Assembly (NCBI RefSeq): GCF_040892595.1
Contig: NZ_JBFRYB010000001.1
Location: forward strand, 558,001 to 622,000
Source: Zhongshania sp. R06B22
GTDB taxonomy: Bacteria; Pseudomonadota; Gammaproteobacteria; Pseudomonadales; Spongiibacteraceae
Direction of reading: 5' to 3'
DNA length: 64,000 bases
Below are positions 27,511 to 34,743 of this stretch, in pieces. The notes under the pieces are model-generated. The model was not told the origin of the DNA and did not search any database. It saw only the letters and a list, made by a program, of their open reading frames with translations. The position numbers and the translations under genes are program-made. Each line of letters opens with the position of its first letter. The stretch's first letter is position 1.

Positions 27511-28215
27511 TTAGCGTGATGTTAGCCGCTGGATCTTGTCCGGTAAATCTCGCCAATCATGAAAGTGATCGTCGGCGAGGGCGTGAGGCAGCGGTGAATC
27601 TGGCTTCAGACAAGCCTGAATGGCGAGTAAGCCGAGTGCCTTGGCGCCGCTGACATCATCAATCACATGGTCACCAATGTGTATCGCCTCATCTGCTTGG
27701 CAGTCGGCGATCTCTAAGGCTTTTAGAAAAAGCTCAGGGCTCGGCTTGGCGGCCTTTACGTGCTCGGCTTGGTAGTTGGCGCTGAAGTATTTACCTACCG
27801 CTTGTCTGCTGAGGTCGGCATTACCGTTAGTTAAGCTGATGAGTATATAGTTTTCGCTGAGTCTTCCTATGACGTCTTCGCAGTGTGGGAAAAGCGTAAT
27901 TTTTTGTCTTGCTTCAAGAAATACCTCAAAAGCTTGGCGCGCTAAATTTGCGCTTTGGCTTTGGTAGCCGCTGAGTGCTAATGCTTCGGTAAGGCTTGCA
28001 GTGCGCCACTGAGAAATTTGGTGTTCAAGCTCGGGGTGGCGGCTTAAATATTCTGCGCGGTGGGCACGGAGGGACTCTGGGCTGAAGCGCTTAGTCAGTT
28101 CAGGTGTTATATCTGACAGATAATTATAAAAAACCTGCTCAGCTTGTTCGATGACGGGCCTACTTAGCCATAGCGTATCGTCTAGGTCGAAGCATAGTAG
28201 TTTAATCTTTTTCAT
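27511..28215 (-). CDS. HAD-superfamily hydrolase, YigB/YjjG-like phosphatase
   Basis: 234 residues from the ATG at 28215 (MKKIKLLCFDLDDTLW). The HAD catalytic DxD motif is at Asp10 and Asp12, motif II is in LISLTNGNADL, and motif III/IV is AKPSPELFLKALE...HIGDHVIDDVSGAKALG. YigB dephosphorylates FMN and a riboflavin precursor. In gammaproteobacteria this gene normally follows xerC in the dapF-DUF484-xerC-yigB run. Here the position is right but xerC is missing and an opposite-strand hydrolase gene intervenes. The frame extends upstream to 28272, but the added residues do not fit the family. Confidence 0.82.
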   Translation of the reverse strand: MKKIKLLCFDLDDTLWLSRPVIEQAEQVFYNYLSDITPELTKRFSPESLRAHRAEYLSRHPELEHQISQWRTASLTEALALSGYQSQSANLARQAFEVFLEARQKITLFPHCEDVIGRLSENYILISLTNGNADLSRQAVGKYFSANYQAEHVKAAKPSPELFLKALEIADCQADEAIHIGDHVIDDVSGAKALGLLAIQACLKPDSPLPHALADDHFHDWRDLPDKIQRLTSR

Positions 28216-28473
28216 ATCTGAGAGTTTTACCTTAACTAATTTGTGTTGTGCGCAAGCGATTGCCAATAGCATTGCTTACGTGTGTTGCAGTAGCCTAGAT
28301 GCGATTCATTAGCTGCATCGCCTGTAATTACACAGTATAAGTATTTTACTTAGTTTCGAGACATTATAAGATGGCGGGATGATATTCATTTTATAGTGTT
28401 GATATAGACCCTATGGTGCAACAGTGGCCTAGTAGAAGCCTGTTCACGGTGAAATTTCAGCAAATAATAGATT

Positions 28474-29682
28474 ATGGTCGAGACTAAACTTATGGCAAAA
28501 ACTTCGTTGCAGCCAGTGAAAAAATCGCCGCCGTGGTGGCGGTCCTTGCCTGACGACTTTTATTGCCAGTCTGATGGCACCGAACTTGACAGCGAATACC
28601 CGCTAAAAGTTTACGGCACGGCGATGATGGACCGGGTGATGCGGACGGGCTTGTCCCTGATGATTTCTGGTGCTTTGCTGCCCCAGGTAATAAAGCGCGA
28701 GGGTTTGAGCCGCGAGCGTGAATGGATGGATTTTTATGCTCATTTAGCCGAGCAGCGCGATGTCGATCAGGTTTTTATAGCCCCGCCAAAAGTAGATATT
28801 ACTGAGCATAAAATTGGCAAGTTCGCCTACAAGCCCAAAGATATCCCGGCGGTAGAGTTACGCTTTGAAAGCCCGTTTACTCCCTTAAATCCCGCACTTA
28901 CCGAGAGCTATTTAAGCTACACCCGCAACCGCACTGCCAGAGCGCAGTATTGGCGTCATCCTGACGGGCCTCGTCCAACCTTAATTTTTGTACATGGGGT
29001 CGTTGAAAGCTCGTATGCCTTTAATAGTCTGTTTTTCTCGCTCAAAACGTTTTATGACAACGGCTACGATGTGTTGCTAATGATTCAGCCTTTTCATGGT
29101 GATCGTGCCGAGCGCTGCCATCCATTTAGCGGCTATGGCTTATTTTCCGGGGGCTTCTCGCAATTGAATGAGGGCCTGCTGCAGGCGGTGTCAGATTTAA
29201 GAGTCTTTGTAGATTACTTGTTTGAGCGCGGCGCTCCCCATGTGGGAATTAGCGGTTTGAGTTTGGGCGGATACTTAAGTTCGGTGATGGCGGTGGTGGA
29301 ACCACGGCTGGCGTTCTGTATCCCCAATTCACCGCTGGTTGCGCCGGTGGACACCGTGCGTGACTGGGTGCCTATTGGTCGTGCAATGGAGATAGTTGGT
29401 AAGCGTATTGGCTTGAGCCCCTTAGATTTACGACGTGGAATGGCGATACACAGCCCGCTTAGCTATCAGCCGAAACTCGATCCAGACAGGGTGATGATAA
29501 TTGGTGGTGCGGGCGATAGATTTACACCGCCACGCTTCGTGCGATTATTGCACTCGCATTGGCCTGAATCACATTTGCATTGGTTCCCCGGCAATCATCT
29601 TGTGCATCTGGGGCAGCAAGAATACTTGAAGCTAATGCGTCATTTTATGGATAGTCACTGCCAGAACATAAGCTATTCGTAG
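28474..29682 (+). CDS. Alpha/beta hydrolase, ABHD18-like
   Basis: 402 residues. The alpha/beta-hydrolase core occupies about residues 165-400: oxyanion segment FVHGVVESS (172-180), nucleophile elbow GLSLG (Ser263), acid in GAGDRF (Asp348) and histidine in PGNHLVHLG (His375 or His378). The HGVVESSYAFN style recalls the ABHD18-type family. The substrate is unknown. The N-terminal 160 residues are less typical. ATGs at 28474 and 28492 are both possible starts. It sits on the opposite strand in the place where xerC would be expected and converges with the DUF484 gene, 9 bp apart. Confidence 0.78.
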   Translation: MVETKLMAKTSLQPVKKSPPWWRSLPDDFYCQSDGTELDSEYPLKVYGTAMMDRVMRTGLSLMISGALLPQVIKREGLSREREWMDFYAHLAEQRDVDQVFIAPPKVDITEHKIGKFAYKPKDIPAVELRFESPFTPLNPALTESYLSYTRNRTARAQYWRHPDGPRPTLIFVHGVVESSYAFNSLFFSLKTFYDNGYDVLLMIQPFHGDRAERCHPFSGYGLFSGGFSQLNEGLLQAVSDLRVFVDYLFERGAPHVGISGLSLGGYLSSVMAVVEPRLAFCIPNSPLVAPVDTVRDWVPIGRAMEIVGKRIGLSPLDLRRGMAIHSPLSYQPKLDPDRVMIIGGAGDRFTPPRFVRLLHSHWPESHLHWFPGNHLVHLGQQEYLKLMRHFMDSHCQNISYS

Positions 29683-29691
29683 GTGGGGGGC

Positions 29692-30396
29692 TTAAATAAA
29701 TGGCCCTTTCATTAGCTTTGGTAGCGTACGGTTAACAACGTCGGCAATATATTCTAGGAATATTGTGCCCATGCTGGATTTAAAGTGTTGTGGGTCCTTG
29801 CTGGCGATAGCGACAACCCCGTCAATATTGCCAGCTTGAATAGGCATCAAGGCAGCGGAGCCAATATGATCGGCATGTTTGCCAAACAGAAAGCTCAATT
29901 CCTCGCCTCGCAGCACACCGCAGACCGCTTTTTTACCGCGTAACAAACTACCAATTTGTTCTTGTGCTTGCTCGGGGCTCACAACTCTTAGGGCATTGCC
30001 GCCAACCCTGTTGGGGTCGGCAAATATAATCAGGCTTGCGTAATCGATATCTTTAAAGTCGCTTACCAAATGACGACAAAGGCTATTGCTGAACTCTTCC
30101 GCACGGCGCGCCTCTAGAAGCGCTAAAATCAGGGTTTTGCTCTTCTCGAACAGCAGATCATTGCGCTGGGCATTGTCTAGCATACTGCTGATGCGTGAGC
30201 GCATGTCCATATTGCGCTCGCGCAATACTTCTACCTGCCGCTCTAACAAGCTGACCGCTTTTCCGGTTTTGTGGGTGATCTTAAGTTCTGTCAGTAGATC
30301 TTCGTTATTCAGAAAGAAACCGGGATGATTGCGAAGATAACGCGCTACTTCGCTTTCGCTGGGAAGTCCGTCTTTTTTCGAGCTTACAGTGTCCAC
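29692..30396 (-). CDS. DUF484 family protein (GAF-like)
   Basis: 234 residues. It starts with the conserved SESEVARYLRNHPGFFLNNEDLLTELKI segment and a coiled-coil region (ERQVEVLRERNMDMRSR), followed by a GAF-like domain with GAALMPIQAGNIDGVVAIAS-type strands. DUF484 proteins have no established function but are conserved between dapF and xerC in gammaproteobacteria. The start lies 8 bp after the dapF stop, so they form one unit. Confidence 0.88.
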   Translation of the reverse strand: MDTVSSKKDGLPSESEVARYLRNHPGFFLNNEDLLTELKITHKTGKAVSLLERQVEVLRERNMDMRSRISSMLDNAQRNDLLFEKSKTLILALLEARRAEEFSNSLCRHLVSDFKDIDYASLIIFADPNRVGGNALRVVSPEQAQEQIGSLLRGKKAVCGVLRGEELSFLFGKHADHIGSAALMPIQAGNIDGVVAIASKDPQHFKSSMGTIFLEYIADVVNRTLPKLMKGPFI

Positions 30397-30404
30397 AGGG
30401 TATC

Positions 30405-31235
30405 CTATATTTGTATCTGGCCTTCAAAAACCGTCGCTGCTGGACCGGTCATAATAACGGGCTGTCCTGGGCCTTGCCAGTGAATACTTAAGTTGCCGCC
30501 CGGCAGGTGTACGGTCACCGTTGTGTTGAGCTTGCCCTGAACGATGCCGCTTACCACCGCTGCGCAGGCGCCAGTGCCGCAGGCCAGCGTTTCGCCAACA
30601 CCGCGTTCGAATACTCGCAGCCGAATCGTGTCTCGGTCGACTATCTGCATAAACCCAACGTTGACGCGTTGCGGAAAGCGCGGGTGGGACTCAGTGACTG
30701 GGCCAATGGTTTCTACCGGCGCGGTATCGACATCGGTAACCGGGAAAATGACATGGGGGTTCCCCATCGAAACCGCGCCAACGTGCCAAGTATCGCCGTT
30801 TACATCCAAAGCGTAGTCGCTTGCTTGCTGGTCTGCTGTGAAGGGAATCCGCTTCGGGTCGAGTATGGGTTCGCCCATATCGACGCGAACTTGCCGATTT
30901 TCAGTAAGTTCTAGCTCAATGATGCCGGCCAGTGTTTCAACTTTGATCTTGTGCTTGCCGGTCATCCGTTTGTCGCGAATAAAGCGCGCAAAGCAGCGCG
31001 CGCCGTTACCGCACTGTTCAACTTCACTGCCTTCGGCATTGTAAATCCGATAGCAAAAGTCGACATCAGGCTGAGTGGGAATTTCGACGGTAAGAACTTG
31101 GTCACAGCCAATGCCAAAATGGCGATCAGCTATTTTGCGAATATGGTGCGGTTTGAGCTTGAAGCGCTGGGTAATGAGGTCGATAACGACAAAATCATTC
31201 CCCAGGCCATGCATTTTGGTAAAGCGTAATAGCAT
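30405..31235 (-). CDS. dapF: Diaminopimelate epimerase DapF
   Basis: 276 residues. The two catalytic cysteines are present: Cys75 in EQCGNGARC and Cys219 in ACGTGACAA. The N-terminus [15 protein letters not shown] is typical. DapF converts LL- to meso-diaminopimelate for peptidoglycan and lysine synthesis. It lies between lysA and DUF484 on the minus strand, which is the standard gammaproteobacterial order. The lysA-dapF gap is 106 bp. Confidence 0.97.
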   Translation of the reverse strand: MLLRFTKMHGLGNDFVVIDLITQRFKLKPHHIRKIADRHFGIGCDQVLTVEIPTQPDVDFCYRIYNAEGSEVEQCGNGARCFARFIRDKRMTGKHKIKVETLAGIIELELTENRQVRVDMGEPILDPKRIPFTADQQASDYALDVNGDTWHVGAVSMGNPHVIFPVTDVDTAPVETIGPVTESHPRFPQRVNVGFMQIVDRDTIRLRVFERGVGETLACGTGACAAVVSGIVQGKLNTTVTVHLPGGNLSIHWQGPGQPVIMTGPAATVFEGQIQI

Positions 31236-31341
31236 CGTAGAACCCTATGTTGCGCCTCACCGGTGGCGCTAAGTAACGATACGGGCGCGATGCTATTGTC
31301 TGAGAGAGGGGAAGGTAGACGCGATTGCGTCAGCATTTCTC

Positions 31342-32589
31342 TCAGGGCAGCAAAGTTTCACCACGCATCAAGTCGGTGACAGTTTCGCGTGCGCGGATGA
31401 GGTGGCATTTATCGCCGTCCACCATGACTTCCGCCGCACGTCCTCGGCTATTGTAATTGGAACTCATGGTAAAGCCATAGGCTCCGCTAGATGCTAAGGC
31501 TAGTAAATCCCCTTCTTCAATGCAAAGTTCACGGTCTTTAGCTAAGAAATCGCCGGTTTCGCAGACTGGGCCTACAAAATCATAGCTGCGTGAGACGCCG
31601 TCTTCCCGAGGTTGCACGGCCATTAAGTCCATCCATGCGGAGTACAGCGCCGGCCGAATCATGTCGTTCATGGCGGCATCAATAATGGCAAAATTCTTGT
31701 GTTCGTTGAGCTTTAAATATTCTACGCGGGTTAGTAATACACCTGCATTGGCGGCAATAGAGCGGCCGGGCTCAAACATTAGGGTTACTTTGCGTTCGCC
31801 CAGCTTCGCCCTAATGGCGCGAATATAATCACCGGTATCTGGCGCAGTTTCGTCGCGATAGCGCACACCTAAGCCGCCACCTAGGTCGAGGTGAGAGATA
31901 GTGATGTTCATGCTCGCCAAGACCTCGACCAGCTTTAAGACCCGCTCAAGGGCGTCTAGGAATGGGCTGGTGTCTATGAGCTGTGAACCGATGTGACAAT
32001 CTACGCCCTTAATTTTAATGTTGGGCAGGGATGCAGCGCGACGGTAGACCTCGGGAGCACGTTCAATGTCGATACCAAATTTGTTGTCACGCAGGCCCGT
32101 CGAAATATAAGGGTGGGTTTTGGCGTCTACATCGGGGTTGACGCGTATCGAAATTGGCGCCTTAACGTTCATCGCCTCGGCAACACTGTTTAGGCGCTCT
32201 AGCTCGGCTTCGGACTCGACGTTAAAGCAATGGATACCGACTTCTAATGCGCGCTGCATTTCTGCCGCAGTTTTACCGACCCCAGAAAACACAATGCGAT
32301 CGGGTTTGCCACCGGCCGCAAGCACCCGCTCTAATTCGCCACTGGAAACAATATCAAAGCCCGCCCCAAGTCGAGCCAATACATTGAGCACCGCAATATT
32401 AGAATTGGCTTTTACTGCGTAACACACCAAATGATCCTGGCCTTCCAGTGCCTCGGTATATTCTGTAAAGCGCTGCTCAAGGTAGGCGCGCGAATAGACG
32501 TAGCAGGGACTGCCAAACTCCTCAGCAATCTTACTCAGCGGCACGGATTCGGCATGGAGTTCGCCATGCAGGTAATGAAAAGGAGACAT
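31342..32589 (-). CDS. lysA: Diaminopimelate decarboxylase LysA
   Basis: 415 residues. PLP-binding Lys60 is in CYAVKANSN. The barrel motifs HIGSQ, LDLGGGLGVRY and EPGRSIAANAG are present, and CETGD supplies the active-site cysteine of the partner subunit. It makes lysine from meso-diaminopimelate, directly downstream of dapF in the pathway. The lptM stop is 6 bp upstream of this start, so lptM-lysA are co-transcribed. Confidence 0.97.
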   Translation of the reverse strand: MSPFHYLHGELHAESVPLSKIAEEFGSPCYVYSRAYLEQRFTEYTEALEGQDHLVCYAVKANSNIAVLNVLARLGAGFDIVSSGELERVLAAGGKPDRIVFSGVGKTAAEMQRALEVGIHCFNVESEAELERLNSVAEAMNVKAPISIRVNPDVDAKTHPYISTGLRDNKFGIDIERAPEVYRRAASLPNIKIKGVDCHIGSQLIDTSPFLDALERVLKLVEVLASMNITISHLDLGGGLGVRYRDETAPDTGDYIRAIRAKLGERKVTLMFEPGRSIAANAGVLLTRVEYLKLNEHKNFAIIDAAMNDMIRPALYSAWMDLMAVQPREDGVSRSYDFVGPVCETGDFLAKDRELCIEEGDLLALASSGAYGFTMSSNYNSRGRAAEVMVDGDKCHLIRARETVTDLMRGETLLP

Positions 32590-32595
32590 ATAGGC

Positions 32596-32790
32596 TTACT
32601 CGGCAGGCGACGTGGTCGCCGTATTGGTGTTGGTTTGCTGACGCGGCTTGGGGCTTGTCGCTATATTGGCACTGCTACTGTCTTCATTCGCTTTTGTGCC
32701 GTCGTCTTCGGCGAGTATAAGCGGACCAGTTTGGCCGCATGCGCCTAACAGAACAGCGCTGCACAATGCGAAAATGCGAATGTTAACCAT
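32596..32790 (-). CDS. lptM: Small lipoprotein LptM (YifL/LppL)
   Basis: 64 residues with a signal peptide and lipobox LGAC, followed immediately by GQTGPLIL, the hallmark of LptM/YifL. LptM helps the LptD-LptE lipopolysaccharide translocon mature. The rest is a low-complexity Ser/Thr/Asn tail. It is the first gene of the lptM-lysA-dapF-DUF484 unit and is divergent from cyaY, as in many gammaproteobacteria. Confidence 0.87.
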   Translation of the reverse strand: MVNIRIFALCSAVLLGACGQTGPLILAEDDGTKANEDSSSANIATSPKPRQQTNTNTATTSPAE

Positions 32791-32935
32791 AACAATGCCC
32801 CGAAATTAGCGTAGTCGCGCATTATACCTAGCTGAGGCATCAAGCCCAATGCCCATGTTCTACTGCAGATTGATTCGAGGCTTAGTATACTGCCGCCACC
32901 AATCCAAACTGAAAGCCTAATAGTGGATGCCACAA

Positions 32936-33250
32936 ATGAATGAAGTCGAATTCAACGATAATATTGATGAATTGTTTACCACCATCGAAGATGCCATTGA
33001 TGAGCTAGAGGCGGATGTAGACTGCGAAATTAGCGGCGGCGTACTCACTCTGAAATGTCCAGACGGCAGCGCCTTAATATTTAGCCGCCAAACCCCCAGT
33101 AAAGAACTGTGGCTAGCCGCACGCTCGGGCGGTTTTCACTACACGTGGAAAAATGAAGAGTGGTACTGCGCGCGAACGGAGCAAACATTGGTGGAAATGC
33201 TGGATGAAATTGGCCGCGAACAAATTGGCGAAGCATTAATAATTAATTGA
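32936..33250 (+). CDS. cyaY: Iron-sulfur assembly protein CyaY (bacterial frataxin)
   Basis: 104 residues from the ATG at 32936 (MNEVEFNDNIDELF), which aligns with the normal CyaY N-terminus. An ATG three codons upstream (32927) is also possible. The acidic first helix (DAIDELEADVDCE) that binds iron is present, as are SGGVLTL, LWLAARSGGFHY and EWYC. CyaY modulates cysteine desulfurase IscS during Fe-S cluster assembly. It is divergent from lptM. An AT-rich hairpin (TGAATGATT/AATCATTCA) lies at 33264-33290 just downstream. Confidence 0.93.
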   Translation: MNEVEFNDNIDELFTTIEDAIDELEADVDCEISGGVLTLKCPDGSALIFSRQTPSKELWLAARSGGFHYTWKNEEWYCARTEQTLVEMLDEIGREQIGEALIIN

Positions 33251-33615
33251 TTGGGTTTGTTATTGAATGATTAAATTCTTAAATCATTCAAACGATGAAT
33301 CATCGATTACACCTACCGCTCAAGCTCGACGTCCCCAGTCAGCTGATACTTCCCGTCATGCTATGCCCGCATCGGCCTAGGCCAAACCCCCCGTCATACT
33401 TTGCTCGCATCGGCCTACGCTAAAACCCCGTCATCCCCGACCCCGATCGGGGATCCACGTGAGCGCAGCGAATGCCTTGGATCTTTCCGGAATATTCCTT
33501 AACTCAAAGCCCGAGGCTTATGGATCCCCGGTCGAGCCGGGGATGACGGCTTTATACCATTTGAATGGCGCGCGACGATGATTTATTTCTGGGGCAGTGT
33601 GTGGTCTGTAGTAAG

Positions 33616-33765
33616 CCTTTTAACGCGGGCGCCATATAGCATTTGTATAGGGCCGCTTAACACCGACTCCATACTGGGTTTGAACCGAGCCTCTTAACAT
33701 GGACGCCATGCTGAATTTGCGCCAAACCTTTTAAGATGGAAGTCATACTAGATTTGGCTGAGCCT
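33616..33765 (+). repeat. 37-bp short tandem repeat block, first copy
   Basis: Units starting CCTTTTAAC, CCGCTTAAC, CCTCTTAAC and CCTTTTAAG begin at 33616, 33653, 33690 and 33727, exactly 37 bp apart, with the next partial unit at 33763. Each unit has the form C-C-(T/G)-C/T-TTAA...GACGCCAT...TTTG. Confidence 0.85.
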
Positions 33766-34038
33766 TATAAAAACCCGGTCATACTATGCTCGCATCAGCC
33801 TAGGCCAAACCCTCCGTCATACTATGCTCGCATCGGCCTAGGCTAAAACCTCGTCATCCCCGACCCCGATCGGGGATCCACGTGAGCGCAGCGAATGCCT
33901 TGGATCTTTCCGGAATATTCCCTAAATCAAAGCCCGAGGCTTATGGATCCCCGATCGAGCCGGGGATGACGGCTTTGTACCATTTGAATGGTGGGTGACG
34001 ATGATTTATTTCTGAGGCGCTTAATGGTCTGTAATAAG

Positions 34039-34150
34039 CCTTTTAACGCGGGCGCCATACAGCATTTGCACCGAGCCTCTTAACATGGACGCCATACTGA
34101 ATTTGCGCTAAACCTTTTAACATGGAAGTCATACTAGATTTGGCTTAGCC
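34039..34150 (+). repeat. 37-bp short tandem repeat block, second copy
   Basis: Three units begin at 34039, 34076 and 34113, with a further partial start at 34149. It is the counterpart of the 33616 block inside the next higher-order unit, with one unit fewer. Confidence 0.85.
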
Positions 34151-34346
34151 TTATAAAAACCCCGTCATCCCCGACCCCGATCGGGGATCCATGTGAGCGC
34201 AGCGAATGCCTTGGGTCTTTCAAGAATATGCCGTAACTCAAAGCCCGAGGCTTATGGATCCCCGATCAAGCCGGGGATGACGGCTTTGTACCCATTTGAA
34301 TGGTGGGCGACGATGACTTATCTGTGAGGCGTGAAGTGGTCTGTAA

Positions 34347-34500
34347 TAAGCCTTTTAACGCGGGCGCCATACAGCGGTACCGAGCCTTTTAACATGAACG
34401 TCACGCTTGATTTGCGTCGAGTCTTTTCACACCGACGTCATATTAGTCTCGCGCCGAGCCTTTTAAAATGGAAGTCATACTAGATTTGGCTGAGCCTTAT
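34347..34500 (+). repeat. 37-bp short tandem repeat block, third copy
   Basis: Four more diverged units of the same 36-37 bp family (motifs CCTTTTAACGCGGGC, CCTTTTAACATGAACG, TCTTTTCACACCGACG, CCTTTTAAAATGGAAG), again ending at a CCTTATAAAAA junction. Confidence 0.75.
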
Positions 34501-34743
34501 AAAAACCCGGTCATACTATACTCGCATCAGCCTAGGCCAAACCCCCCGTCATACTATGCTCGCATCGGCCTACGCTAAAACCTCGTCATCCCCGACCCCG
34601 ATCGGGGATCCACGTGAGCGCAGCGAATGCCTTGGGTCTTCAGAATATGCGGTAACTCAAAGCCCGAGGCTTATGGATCCCCGATCAAGCCGGAGATGAT
34701 GGCTTTTGCGCTAGATAATAAAGCCCGCCGCACAGCAAGACCT

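Larger units (their letters stand above)
33300..34705. repeat. Complex intergenic repeat array 1 (cyaY-cyaA gap)
   Basis: The 1.49-kb gap contains four copies of a roughly 120-bp unit at 33427-33549, 33852-33972, 34162-34283 and 34583-34702. Each begins with GTCATCCCCGACCCCGATC... and ends with the inverse arm ...CCGGGGATGACGG, so each unit has about 29-bp terminal inverted repeats. The units are spaced 425, 311 and 421 bp apart. The spacers are themselves related and contain 37-bp tandem repeats and copies of a 'cgtcatactatgctcgcatcgg' type segment. No supported coding sequence lies inside. Confidence 0.9.

Noticed and set aside
30507-31272. Several plus-strand frames of 65-135 residues
   Set aside because: Antisense to dapF, which carries both catalytic cysteines.
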